Source: Trichoplax adhaerens (lineage: Eukaryota > Placozoa > Uniplacotomia > Trichoplacea > Trichoplacidae). Taken from it: a DNA stretch of 64,000 nt. Positions 1 through 12,367 of this stretch are shown here, piece after piece. The notes below the pieces were generated by a model. It was not told where the DNA came from. It was given only the letters and a program-made list of their open reading frames with translations, and ran no database searches. Every line of letters starts with the position of its first letter. Within the stretch, counting starts at the first letter, position 1. Where the stretch lies: positions 8,081,650 through 8,145,649 of the forward strand of contig NW_002060945.1 in assembly GCF_000150275.1 (NCBI RefSeq), read 5' to 3'. Both the position numbers and the translations under genes were made by a program.

Positions 1-300
1 TGTACAGTACTGTGCACTGTAAGCAAGGGCAACACACAAAGATCTCGACTGCCCAAACATGGAATCGAGAAATGTCGATCAAAACTGCTACAATTAGCTG
101 TTGATGTAACTTCAAAATTTGATGTAAGAATTCAGCTAATTGCCATCGATTACAAAGAGAACACTATCCTCATTCGGCTGGAGAGAAAGTTAACTGCTAT
201 CATCACGAATTCGTTCGTTTTCCACCCTATTTGCGGCCCTTTTATCATCATTATCGAGGAATGATACCTGCAGGTGTAAGCAATCACCTTCGTCGATGAG

Positions 301-1674
301 ATGGCTGAATCTTTGGAAGGCTCTCCTGCTGACGATGAGCTGCAAGTAGCAAACCGTGATTATGAGAAACTACTAACTGCATATGAAAATGTAAGTATAG
401 ACAGTACACAATCGAATTCAATGATAATGTGCATACGGTGTGCTTTATTCGTAGTCTCCGATTGGCACATTATTATTTCTGGCTATAGAATTATAGTTGG
501 ATTCGAGAAATCCGTAGTCTACTTGTCAGATGGATCAATATAGCTGCCAATGTTGATAGTGCTAGAGTATCGATCTTATTTCTAATGCAGTACGTATCAG
601 CCGATAAATTATTCTTTTGCAATACTAAATAATCAGCAATAAGATACTGTCCTTTCAAGTCATTGCATCCATGGTCTTCATAAAAATAAAAAATGATATT
701 TCAATACTTGGATTTATAACTACTGTGCTATATATACTGCCACGATTTCATCAGGTAGGATACAGTGATGGTGTTGTCGCCGGTGAAGATAGTGCTTTAC
801 AGCATGGATTTAACCAGGGATTTGTCCAGGGATTTCGTCAAATGATGAAAATTACCAGAATAAAAGGCATGATAAGGTAGATGTTACCTGCTTAAAAGGA
901 TATGCACAGGAAATACACATACAATACATAATTTAGTGAGCCATTGTCAACGATTAATTTTGATACCATTTGAAATACTACTGTACCGTTTCTTTCATAT
1001 TAATTGCTGTATGTAGTTCTTGTAGTAAAAATTAAATTTTTTTAGCATCTCAGTGGTCTTGTATACAATTTATAGCTAGGCATAATAAGAAACCGTAGTG
1101 TTTCTTGCTATACTCACAGCAAACATTAATCAAAAGATTAAAAATGGATTCTTGGATCATTTTTATTAGTGCCTTGCAAGCTTACCAACAAAACGATGAC
1201 GTTGGAATTAGACGTTCACCTGCCGGCATTTCGAACATGGAAATATTACTTACTCGAATAACTGAACTAGAAACTACCACTATTCAAAATATTCAAAATA
1301 TACCTAATGAATCCCGTCTTAAAGACAGTGGTAAAGATAATGAAAACACAAAAAGTAGCAGCAGCAACCAACTTGATAAATGCAATAAAACAAGTTGCTG
1401 TCGTGAATCCAATACGACAGCAGTAGATGATGATAATGATAACAATGATCGGAAAACCCAATATAGTTGTGGGAAAGAAAGTGGTTATGTTTGTAACAAC
1501 GATGAGAAGGCAATTACGAAGAAGTGTGATAATTTGGCAGATGAAAGTGTAGAAAATAATTTGTCCAATTTAAATGAGGTATTAACGACTATAGTCGGTG
1601 AATTAAAACAAGTGCTACAAGATTATGATATAAAAATATATAGCGCAATGGCGCAATTTCTAGATGTATCATAA
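301..1674 (+). CDS. YAE1: YAE1-type protein (Yae1 domain), ABCE1/Rli1 Fe-S maturation adaptor
   Basis: Exon 1 is 301-390 (30 codons, then GTAAGT). Exon 2 is 755-876 and carries the Yae1 deca-GX3-type motif, GYSDGVVAGEDSALQHGFNQ followed by GFVQGF. The last exon starts near 1120 and ends at TAA 1672-1674. In yeast and human, Yae1 works with Lto1/ORAOV1 to deliver cytosolic Fe-S clusters to the ribosome-recycling ATPase Rli1/ABCE1; that role is taken from the family. The last exon encodes a long Asn/Asp/Ser/Lys-rich low-complexity segment and a leucine-rich helical C-terminus, as in human YAE1. The junction between exons 2 and 3 is unresolved: exon 2 ends in phase 2 and exon 3 opens in phase 0. 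A 10-nt microexon at 1046-1055 would restore the frame. The start is the first ATG of the open exon 1. The family call is firm, the splice model less so. Confidence 0.75.
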
Positions 1675-1933
1675 ATACGTTATACACAATATCTTGTAAA
1701 GCATTTTATGGCTGAGTATTTCATGTTGAAATTGCATATGGGCGTATTATGCAGATTTTTTATTAAATTATAGATAAAATAATTACGGTACATTCAATTT
1801 TACAACGAAATTTGTTGTTGATCATTTTCTTCTTTAAAGAATACATTTGTCTTGTAACGTTTTTGCAAATTTGGTGATGACTTTATATCATATTCAGCTG
1901 ACAATATAAACAAAAACAAACCTGCGCTGAATT

Positions 1934-4702
1934 TTAACTTGTGTTTGGTATTTGAAATGCTGGAAATGCTGCATTGCTGATATTGAGCATGTCAGTTAAA
2001 AAGTAGATGGTTCCTGACAATCCTGTATATTTAAATCAATTTTTATTATCGAACGATATCTTCGTAAATAAAAAATCGTATTAATTAGCTATATTTGACA
2101 GATCTTTCAATTTTGTAGTGGAATGAGTAGTTACCTTCCATTAAAGATATTGGCCTATCAGCGGTTCTAGCGTGTCCACTTGACGAATCCATGCACCATT
2201 CAGCAAACTAAAGCATAGATAGAACTTCTTGTAAACTGCAATGGCAAAGTACGTACTGAGCGAGTATTCATTATATATTTTTAGCATCGTCTCCGATCTT
2301 ACCTTGCAAGCCATGTATAAATAAGTTGGATCTGTCGTTGTCTTGTATATACACAAAAATGCGTATCCATTACCAGCCACTCCGTGGCATAAACCATATC
2401 CTTTGTAAAGTAATCCTCGTTGCCAGATAGCCCTAGCACAAGTTTTGGCCGCATCTAGATATTTAATTTCGTTAAATACCTGTTGATAATAGACCAGCAC
2501 ATTTCTAGGTTAAAGCTTCTATGTTTAACACTTAATAACAACGAATCCACATTAAATGGTACAGTCTTGATTGCAGCACCTTGTGTGCTTCACAAAGAAG
2601 GTAAACTATACCAGGCGCACCATGACACCAATGAACTAGGCGATCACGGCTATTACCGAGTGATGACGGAAAATTCCCTTCACGAAATTGTATGCTAAGG
2701 ATAAAATCGATTCCACCTTTGATTACTGATAAATTTTCTTGTACAGCAGCGGATTTACTTTTGTCCTATAAAATTTGGGTCAAGTTGATATTACATATTT
2801 TATCAAGAGTTTTGCTACGTGATATTCGAAAATGCACTTGCAATGAATCTTCATTTATTTTTCTACCTTTAACAATAAGTATAGTATACCCGCGAGTCCA
2901 TGAGCTGCACCAATATACTCTTTATCATGCCATTTATACATTAACGTTGAATGACAGCTATTCACCTGAGCATAGTTCATGCCACTATTTATTACAATCT
3001 TGATCACCTATAATGCAGCCGTCGTCAACAGTAAATAATTAAAATGATAGCAGCAATGATGGATCGATAGCGTGAATGTTGACAAGAAGAGTTCATTAAT
3101 ACATAGTATATTTGATGCAAGAGAACCTCGTCAATAATCTGTTGTTCTTCACAGCTGAGGTGGTATTCAATAAATTTCATAGCATACACATATCCAATTC
3201 TTCCCGTCAATAACTCATCTGGTAAAGATTCATTTTGACATAAATTTGATAATCTTCGAAGTTGCTTCAGACATTCTGCCTTGCGATTTTTATCTCCCAT
3301 ACGATCGTAAATTACGCAAGCGATGGCTAGCAAACCGGCAACCCCAGACATAAAGCTGACTTGGTTTTTATCTTTTAAATGTTTAAAGGAAACTTGCAGC
3401 AAGTTTTCTGCTTTGCGTAAGTAATTCTGACTATAGCCATCTTGCATCATCTTTGATAATTGTAAATATGTTAATGCAATACCTAGATGAAATCATATTA
3501 GTTATCGTTATTTATTAATTTCAGATATTTAATGGCTTTTTGAAAGCGTAAAGAATATTATCGATTTATTCAGTTTTTATTTGCAGATCCCTACGATAAT
3601 GAATACGTGTACTATGTATCAGATTACTTTTGCAAAAGTATAAAGTAGATGATTTGGCTACAGATCACATGAGTACATAATCTATAGATCGAATATCATT
3701 GTACAATTTGCTTGTACATACTCCTATACCAGTAAATTAGAGCACAATACTATCACCAGTTATTAGGCTTAAAAATATCTACAGACTCTAAAATCTTTAT
3801 AGCAGGTTTATAGTTGTATTGATGCTCTTCATCAGTACGTTGATTCATGTAATTTTCTTTACAAAAACTGATGTATGCTACTGCTGAAATTGCACAAAAT
3901 TCACGCTGATTTGTACAAATATTCTTAGTTTATGCAGTAATATAATGGACAACACATCGCATGGAGTTTCACAATTTTTACCTCCGGATCCACCATAGAC
4001 TGATCCGCTCAGGCGATGATGTTGCAAGCTGAGACCATCCTCCAACTTCCTGAGGTATGCGTAAATACTTTCCATTAACTTCTTCTTCCACTGATTGGTG
4101 CACTATAGTAGTAATTGGTAGAAAACGTTATGATACATTTTATAGTGTTTTATTTCATATATGATAGTTTTCATTGCAGCAGCAGGAGAACCGAATGTAT
4201 CCTCATTCGTTTATATCATGCTGTCTACTCAAACTTGGACGTCATAAGTATTTTTATGTCGTAGTATCCCATGCGGGTACATTAATTAGCCTCAGTCATT
4301 TTAAATAATGACTAGAGCTAACATGCATGTTTATCACTACTCTGCTACTTTATCTCGAAACAATTTAGCATCCAAGAGAATGGTCAAGGTAAAATTATTG
4401 ATGAAATTGTATCTAGAATTCGTGATTATGCTGACTACGATAACTTTCAAGTACAGTACTATGCAATTATAGTAGTAAAGCTAATGCCTTTTTAACGTAT
4501 AAGCTGAAAAGATCAATATTAGAATACGATAATGGATACGTATGATCATCAAGAAGAGAGATTTGAAAAAGAGTAATAGCTGTTGGATAAAATGGCTCTA
4601 TTGATAGCTATTTCTTACATTTCCCAGTTGATCATAAAATTCTTTTTCCATACCCGGTACATAACTATCAAAATCGTTTTTAAAGTGTCTTCCATCATCC
4701 AT
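1934..4702 (-). CDS. LanC-like protein A (LANCL family)
   Basis: Eight exons on the minus strand: 4619-4702, 3982-4102, 3127-3482, 2867-3007, 2580-2765, 2303-2479, 2135-2207, 1934-2022. All phases agree and give 408 aa (human LANCL1 is 399). LANCL proteins are double-barrel (alpha/alpha) zinc enzymes related to bacterial lantibiotic cyclases. In mammals they add glutathione to dehydroalanine/dehydrobutyrine residues in damaged proteins. The zinc ligands are visible: Cys281 in HWCHGAPG, and Cys327-His328 in GYGLCHGVAGNGYAF. The N-terminus (MDDGRHFKNDF) and C-terminus (FPAFQIPNTS) match family ends; the last residues run three past the usual FEL ending. The donor of the HWCHGAPG exon (GTGCTG) is weak. 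The gene diverges from LANCL copy B across about 1.1 kb. Confidence 0.9.
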
Positions 4703-5799
4703 TTTAAGTTTGTTATTATTTCCCTATTAATAATTAATATAGGGAACGTCTTAGGAGCGTAGTCTGTGCTAGTTGTCCAATTCAAGTGATGGATTATTAT
4801 TGATATTACAGTGGTGGGACTGACCGTCTGGACTGCCTTTGTACCCTTTTCAATATACTGTAGTCTTGTACAGTAATTTAGTAACTGGACTCATTCAAAG
4901 ATGGAAATCATCAATCAGTCATAAATTATGCATGAGCTATTAATTAAGCTAGTATAATGCAATACACACAACGCGTATTAACTTAATATTATATCATGCT
5001 AGATAGGATCTCATCAATTGACATTGTACATTCAAAAATACAATTAAAATTTCAATCCAGTAAACGTCAGTGGATGAAAAATAGCGTTGATTTATTGAGA
5101 GTCCAATGGAACGGAGAAGAAGAACCAACAGCAAGACCTCACTATTCGTATAGACAACTGATATTGTGTATTACTATCTACAGTTAATACTAACAAGCAT
5201 ATTGAAGGCTCGTACTATTCTCAATCAGCATGGAAAACAAGAAATTGTACACGCAGTTGATGTTATTATAAAATTTAACTACTAACTCCTATTCTCACTT
5301 TATTGTATTGAAAAGCGGCGGCTTAGATACGTCCGCCATTCACGTTTACAACGCATTATAATTACAAGTTATGACGTTCTAATTAGTAACGTCAACAGCG
5401 ATTTAAGTTAATCAATCTTGCTCATGTTGCAATATTGTCTTGTATCATTATACTTCAACATGCATTATGAGAGGGAAAAGAACATCTGTATTCTTTTGCA
5501 TGGAGATTTGAAAGGCAAACCACAATGCACTACAATATTATTATTATTACACCGTAGAGGATAATGCTGCTCACAGAGCAGAGTGGATTCCATTTCTACA
5601 GTACGACTAAATACGGGAAATGCGATGGCCATTCATTCATGAAATCATTATAATTATTGATTGCACAAGTGTACCTGGACAATGTTGCTACTTGAAGTAT
5701 TATTTATTTATATCTATGCTGGTAAATAGCCTTGTTCAGATAAAGTAAGTTTTTTTTTTGAACTTCCCAACGTACAAGATTCAATACAAGTGAAACTCA
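4703..5799. promoter_or_regulatory. Divergent spacer between the two LANCL genes
   Basis: This 1.1-kb stretch separates the start codons of two divergently transcribed LanC-like genes, so it must hold both promoters and 5' UTRs, possibly as one bidirectional promoter. An open frame at 4996-5187 is short, resembles nothing I know, and is probably chance. No clear TATA box or repeat stands out. Confidence 0.45.
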
Positions 5800-8773
5800 A
5801 TGAACGACAAACGACATTTTACCAATCCTTATCCACCATTTTTATTACCGGAGTTGAAGAAGTATTACGACGACAATGGCAGAGTAAGTTTCTCCTTTTG
5901 ATACTTACTGAAAGTATACGTTAGAAGGATGAGAAGAATAACACGATCTATCTTACAATTGATGGATTAGAGATAGGAGAAAGAAACTCCATGACCAACT
6001 AAACTTCTAAATGAGATATTTTTACACTATCGAATTTTTCATTATCTTAATTGTATCCATGTTGTTAAGCCTCAATTAATAACAGTAACTATTGAAAGTA
6101 ATAACAGATAATTAATAATAATACTTTAGGCGCCTGTGATCAGTGGTACAACCAAAGGAATAAAAGTACAATTGCTCCAATTACTTGTAATTAATTTTTT
6201 ACCATCTTCAGCTATTTTATTGCATTAAGCGTGGATAGAGAGGGTATAAAAGATAAAGTACATTACTATGCGCTTTTGCGGGCTGTTGAAATTTTCTTCT
6301 TGGAGAACAATAGAATGATTTTTTGGATGTCAATTTTTCGACTTTATACCGATCTACTTTGATTTATCAGTAGTTATACTGATATTCTAAATTTTCTTGG
6401 ATAGTACATAAAATACTTGCAGATCAATCTCAGCAGCACTAATACACCATTTAATATAGGTGTCGAATGAATGGTAGCTGAAGAAAATTAGTCTAATTTG
6501 CTGAAATACTAAATTAAAATTGTAATCCATTTGCAAGATTAAACATCAGTAAATTAATGATCCTACAGTAGTAATAATTAATGGATACAGTATTCAATAT
6601 AAATCTTACCCTGATATTATGAGTAAACTAGTGTTTTCGATAATACAAGCTGCTCTTTTGTATCACTAAAGACAATATTAGTAACGACTCAAACTATACC
6701 AAGTAGCGTGCTGGTAGACAAAAGGGCATTCAAATTTTGGGTTACTACAGTATATGCCATTAAAGTACAACAAAAGCCCAAGATTATAGCTTTTATTTCA
6801 TGCTTAGGAAAGAAAAATAATGTAAAAAAATATCTGAAATGAATAAGTAATACTGTTCGTATTTTGATCGCATATATTTAGTGTACCGAAACTTGGCGGA
6901 CTAAATTGCTTCAATATATCGACATAAAACTGAATGAATTATCTGCAGGAACTCAGCGCCGGTATCAACGAGCAGATCCAAGTATTTACGTTGGTTATGC
7001 AGGTACCTCTTAGAGCGTTATTCAATCATGACCTTTTAGAAATTATAGATACGGCACCATCTGAAATTATCTGTATTCTTCGACGAATTTGAGCATTGAT
7101 TGTATACTACTATCACAATATTGCTTACGGAAATATCACTACTAATTATAATAATTCTGATTTTAATATAATATAGGAGTTGCTATGCTTTATATTCGCT
7201 TGTCAGAAGCACTAGATAATGGGAAAAAAGAGCTATACCTGAAAACTGCATGGAATTATTTGAGTATCTCCTTGACTATGATTAGTAACACTAGGCGCCA
7301 TAAAGATGTAACGTTTCTTTGTGGCGATGCTGGTATATATGCTTTGGCCGCTGTTGTATGCCACAAGCTTGGTGTTGAACAGCAATCTAAAGATTTAATT
7401 GAACAATTACAAGCCTTACATGTTCACTGTGATGATAGAAGCTTACCCGATGAACTTCTATATGGCAGAAGTGGTTATCTACACTCTTTAAAATTTGTTC
7501 AATTACATCTTGGCAAGGATGCTATTAAACAAGAGATTATTGATAAGGTCTGAAAAACTTGTTATGCTTCTTCTAGTAACATTTCTTTTATCATTTCCAG
7601 AGATAAAAGTAGCAAGTTTTTTATTTCTCTAGCAATCGTATTCAGGAAAAATCGGTATTCAAATTTACCGAGAGTAAGTAACATTTCTACATGTACTTCA
7701 ATTAATTTATAGGTAGTAAATGCCATCATCATGTCAGGAAAGAATTTTTCTCGTGGAATTAAAAGTCGCTCTCCATTAATGTTTACATGGTATAATGACC
7801 TTTACTTTGGGGCAGCCCATGGTCTATCTGGAATTTTGTATATGTTATTAAAAGTAGGTATAACGATATCTCATCATGACTGGGAACCGTCCTGCTTTAG
7901 CTACTAATATATAATGATGGATTTCTTTCTTAGTCAGAATCTCCTGTTGCTGTACAGTATTATGTCAACTTGATCAAGCCTTCAATAGATTATATGTTGT
8001 CGTGTAGACTATCTTCAGGTAATTATCCCGCAACTATCGATGAATCGAGAGATTACTTAGTTCATTGGTGTCATGGGGCACCTGGAGTTATTTATACCTT
8101 CGCTGCGGCATATCAGGTAGTTCTTAGTCTTTACTTATTGAAATTCGATGTCTATCATAGCCACTATCGTTAATTTATGATGTCGTAATTTTAAATTTGA
8201 TACAAATATATTTTGAAGGCTTTCAATCATACACCTTTCCTCGATGCTGCAATTGTCTGTGGTAGCACAATATGGGAACGAGGACTACTTCATAAAGGTC
8301 ATGGATTATGCCATGGTGTAGCTGGCAATGCTTACGCGTTTCTGTGTTTGTATCGACTTACCAAGGATCCGATACATCTTTATCGGGCAACACGAGTGAG
8401 TTCTTATCGTTGTTTTATTAACACTACATAACCAAATGTTAAGCTCGTATTAAACGATGGCTAAACTTATTTTAGTTTGCTGAATGGTGTATGGATAGCA
8501 CAAATCATCACGCTAGAGTTGCTGATTCTCCTTATTCATTAATGGAAGGTTTGTTTCATCGTGAATGCTTACACAGAATCCTGTCTACTTAATCAATTTT
8601 TCGTTCCGAAATTATAAAATATCAAAGTTTAATTATGATTTAATAATTTAACTGGCGATAAATTACAACATTTTGTATCACCCATTATACTTATAGGCTT
8701 GGCAGGTACCCTTTGCTTTTTATTAGACATGCTAAACGTAAAGAAATCGGCTCTTCCAGCGTTTGAATTATAG
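5800..8773 (+). CDS. LanC-like protein B (LANCL family)
   Basis: Eight exons: 5800-5883, 6882-7002, 7177-7547, 7713-7853, 7934-8116, 8219-8395, 8476-8548, 8697-8773. Every phase agrees and the product is 408 aa, ending in the family signature ALPAFEL. Zinc ligands are Cys285 (HWCHGAPG) and Cys331-His332 (GHGLCHGVAGNAYAF). Other landmarks are FLCGDAG in exon 3, PDELLYGRSGY late in exon 3, and GAAHGLSGILYML in exon 4. By family knowledge this is a cytosolic or membrane-associated zinc protein that couples glutathione to dehydroamino acids. Exon sizes 1, 2, 4, 6 and 7 (84, 121, 141, 177, 73 nt) equal those of copy A, so the genes are paralogues from an inverted duplication. The donor after exon 3 (GTCTGA) is non-consensus. 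The first intron (998 nt) is much longer than the rest. Confidence 0.92.
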
Positions 8774-9889
8774 CTACAGGACCTTTTATTTGCTTATTCT
8801 CTACTTTGCTATTAATTACTATAAATTATGAGATAGGCTACAATAACTATATCACCTTGTACAGTATGTGTAAACATACCATTATTAGTCAATATACTGT
8901 ACTATGCAATGCAAAAGTGTGCATCTTTCGTCGTAGAAGTTTACTTAACTAGCATTTCTTCCATCATGCATTTTAATCTGAAATTAAACTGTAAAATAGA
9001 TGTGGAGATAGCATATTTTGACAATGGCAAATATTCTGCCTATTTGCATTGGCTAACTTCTTAAATTTCATTGAAATTTCATCAAGAGTCTTGTATTATG
9101 ATATGCTTTCAATCTAGGTGCTTATAGTAAAATTACTATGAACAGCTGTAGAAAGATTTTACCAGATGGGTCAATATATACCGATTCTACAATTCAACTC
9201 TTAGCATCCACCCTAGTCTTGAATATCAACACATAAATTACTTAGGTAATTGATACTCATTACTTCATTACTATACGCCAATATTAAGTTATCCATCGAC
9301 ATAATTCCAATAAAATACTTCTATGGTAACTTATTCTATCGACATGATTCCAATAAAATACGTCTATGTTAACTTATCCCCCAATCGATATGATTGTAAT
9401 AAAATGAAGGCCCAAGCTAATGTCCAATGCGAGCGTCGATGCAGTATTACTGATTAGCTTAAAAGGCCAGGCTAATGATGTAACTAGTTTAAAAATATCT
9501 CCAAGTTAGCAATGTCTCTCATCGTTATTGGTGAATAGTATGGTGTCGTTGCCGTGATCGAGATAGGAGATTATGAGCTCGAAATAATAATGATGACATG
9601 TTAGATCATTCCAGTCGTCTTGCACTCTTGCGCCATTTACTATATGTAATTTTATATGATGGCAAAGTCTGTACGTCTGTATGCAGGGTATACAGCGCAT
9701 AGAAGCGACAGTTTTTCTCTACAGTCGAGCAGTCAGTACGCAATCTTCTATGTTTTACTATAGATTACGATACTATCATCTCGTGTACTATACCGTAGCA
9801 TTCTCTCGAATAGTCACTACCGTGCTCGTCTTGTTCGCCGCCATTCTCAATTAAAGGGTTAAGCACAGGAAAGTTGAGCACCAGCAAGC
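8774..9889. other. Intergenic spacer, LANCL-B to TACO1
   Basis: About 1.1 kb with no supportable gene. It holds the 3' flank of LANCL-B, an imperfect tandem repeat (separate entry) and the promoter side of TACO1. The minus-strand open frame at 9506-9700 looks like chance. Confidence 0.5.
9289..9406. repeat. Imperfect 42-43 bp tandem repeat, 2.8 copies
   Basis: Three successive units begin at 9289, 9331 and 9374. They share a core of the form TATC-GAC-ATRATTCCAATAAAATA followed by a TCTATGKTAAC-like end. Copy 3 is truncated and diverged. Nothing coding overlaps it. Each unit contains AATAAAA, which would read as a polyadenylation-like signal by chance. Confidence 0.75.
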
Positions 9890-11861
9890 ATGGCAAACAA
9901 ACTTTACAGATTGCAATCTCAAATGATGACCTCGTCAGGTCTTCGTGTTCTTACGATGCAATCGTTGTCGTATGTAAGAGGGAATTTTACCGCGGAAGCC
10001 AGTAAACTTACCAGGAGTAGGTTGCAATCAGCAGACCTTGGAAATTTTAACACGATGTGGGTACGTGGTATGGCTGGACATAACAAATGGTCTAAAATTA
10101 GGCATAAAAAAGCTGCAAATGATGCTAGTCGAAGCAATGCTTTCAGTAAAATTATCCGAGATGCAACGCATGCCGTTAAAGGTACAACTATGAGGCGTAA
10201 ATTAGTGCAGTTATACTTTGAAATTGATGATAGGATACCTTCAAACGTCACTTGATCAATGGGAATACAACTGCAGTTGATACTATACTTGATGTCATTT
10301 GCAGAAGGAGGACCTGATCCTGAGTCTAATTATCGTCTTGCAAGCTGTATCTCACAAGCAAAATCCATCAATATGCCCAAGGCGACGCTCGAATATGCCA
10401 TTAAAAATGCTGCAGGCGTAAGTTGCATTTTCAATCAACGTAATACACTAGTACAAGTACAGTAATGACATCTCCATTTCGCTACACATTCTAATAGGAA
10501 AATAATGATGTGGCCACTGATCAAGTACTTTATGAAGGTCGGGGCCCTGGCAATGCTGCCTACCTTGTTGAAGTTCTGACCACCAATCGTAATCGAACGC
10601 GTTTACAAGTCAAGCAGATATTTACCAAATACGGGTTTGTATCTTATTAGTAGAAAAAGACTTTACACGATTAGGATACGATTGAAGCACTAACGGTGAA
10701 TATTTGGTTGATTCCCTTACAGAGGGTCGCTCGCTGATCCTAATTCTGTAATATTTCAATTTTCTCGAAAAGGTATCTAAGAAATAATACAGTAATTTGC
10801 ATTATAGCTTGGTGTATATGCATGTATAGATGTCAGTAGTAATAAGCTTACGTCTAGAAGCTATGCTTTTCCAGTTGCACATAGCGCTTATGTAATGCTA
10901 TCTAAGGACCCTTTCTAATATCCATAAAATATTGCCTGTTTGAAGGTTAAGATTGACAGCGTTTTTATCACTGTATTGAATAATTTGCGTAGTCTTTGGT
11001 TCCCTTAACTAAAATTTCTTAGCTATCAGTCAAGATCAAATATGTGATGGCAAAATACTTATACGCGTATGTGCACCTCTCGAACAGTTGAAACCCATTA
11101 AAGCACATTATGTTCCTGTAACACACTAATACATATGTTATGACATGTATATATATAAAAGGTGCTTACTCTGTTCTATCGCCCTAAAAATAACTACTTA
11201 TAATAACTAGGGTGTATTGCGGTAGAATCATCCAAGATTGATAGTAAAGATGCACTAAATAAGGTGGGATGTTGTATAGGATAGTAAATAAAAGCTTAGT
11301 AGTATGCGGTTGTGATTTGGTATTTATGTTAATGTGATAAATTATGATCTTATTGATCAATTAATTATAATTATAGGCCTTCGAACTGGCAATTGAGATT
11401 GGAGTAGAAGATGTCAAGCAAGTAGAATTTAACGACCAAGATTGCATTCAAGTAGGTTCATGATGATCTACAAATTTGACTATCAATGTGCTAATATTAC
11501 GAACCCTTTTTATGGCTGCTTTTAAGTGTTAGATACGGAATCTAGCATTGTTTACTAAAATACTTTTAATAGTAATCTTAGTATTTTGATTGACTATGCT
11601 TTTTTGTTGAGATAATTCGATAATTTGCGATTATTTTCTATTGGACTATAGTTCGTATGTGAAGTGAGTAGACTTAATTCCTGTAGTAAAAGTCTACAAC
11701 TCATGCAGCTGGAGCCGGTATCTGCAACACTCGAATATTTACCGCAAGCACCGATTACGCTATCCAAATCAAAATTGGATCAGGCATCGAAATTAGTTGA
11801 AGAATTAAGCGACCATGACGATGTAATTCGTGTACATGATAATATCTCTATTTCAGGCTAA
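9890..11861 (+). CDS. TACO1: TACO1/YebC-family mitochondrial translation factor
   Basis: Seven exons: 9890-10181, 10305-10417, 10498-10634, 10723-10772, 11211-11263, 11377-11451, 11652-11861. Phases agree throughout and give 309 aa (human TACO1 is 297). The YebC-family entry motif [13 protein letters not shown] lies near residues 63-75. It is followed by [42 protein letters not shown] and [12 protein letters not shown], and the protein ends [14 protein letters not shown], all in family order. In mammals TACO1 is a mitochondrial-matrix protein that binds mitochondrial mRNA/ribosomes and supports COX1 synthesis. The about 60 residues before the domain are Arg/Ser/Leu-rich with few acids, consistent with a mitochondrial targeting peptide. 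Interrupted exons exclude bacterial contamination. TACO1 converges with NOM1, leaving only 506 bp for both 3' ends. Confidence 0.93.
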
Positions 11862-12367
11862 CTTAGCTAGAAAATTTAGAAAATCTATGCAAATGCTTGC
11901 ATGGTAAATGATAGCTATTCTATGTTTTGAATTATAATCATGCTACTGCATTTGAGGATGGTCACCGAGATAATGGATAATAGCGAACTTGAAAATACAT
12001 CTATGTTTCGAAATTAATACTGATTTAATATATATTGGCATATTCGGTTAATTTGGTTTGGTTTCAGTATTGAAAATTGTGAAAGATTTCTAACTTAAAC
12101 CAAACTGTGACTAGATGTAGATAGGAGGTTGCATGATGTAGTACAGTGTATTGTATTGCAATAGTCTGAGTATGGTAATAACAAAATGGCTGCGGCTGTA
12201 ATCTATTGCAGTCTTAGGGATCATCATCGGATTAGCATTCTATAATAATTAACAATTGATAAGAAAGTAAAATATATTTTAATGGATTTATCAAGTAAGT
12301 TCTATTGACTTTATTATTCCATCCTATCATTATTTACAAAATCATTAAGCAAGCTTGTCATAAACTG
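11862..12367. other. Convergent 3' spacer, TACO1 and NOM1
   Basis: Short AT-rich stretch between two stop codons facing each other. It must hold both 3' UTRs and polyadenylation sites. No gene or repeat of note is visible. Confidence 0.5.

Noticed and set aside
1934-8773. LanC homology as a lantibiotic biosynthesis cluster
   Set aside because: Both genes are eukaryotic LANCL type with introns and LANCL1-like ends, and no precursor peptide, dehydratase or transporter gene is near.
9890-11861. YebC-like gene as possible bacterial contamination or transfer
   Set aside because: The gene has six introns and an N-terminal extension like a mitochondrial presequence, as in metazoan TACO1.
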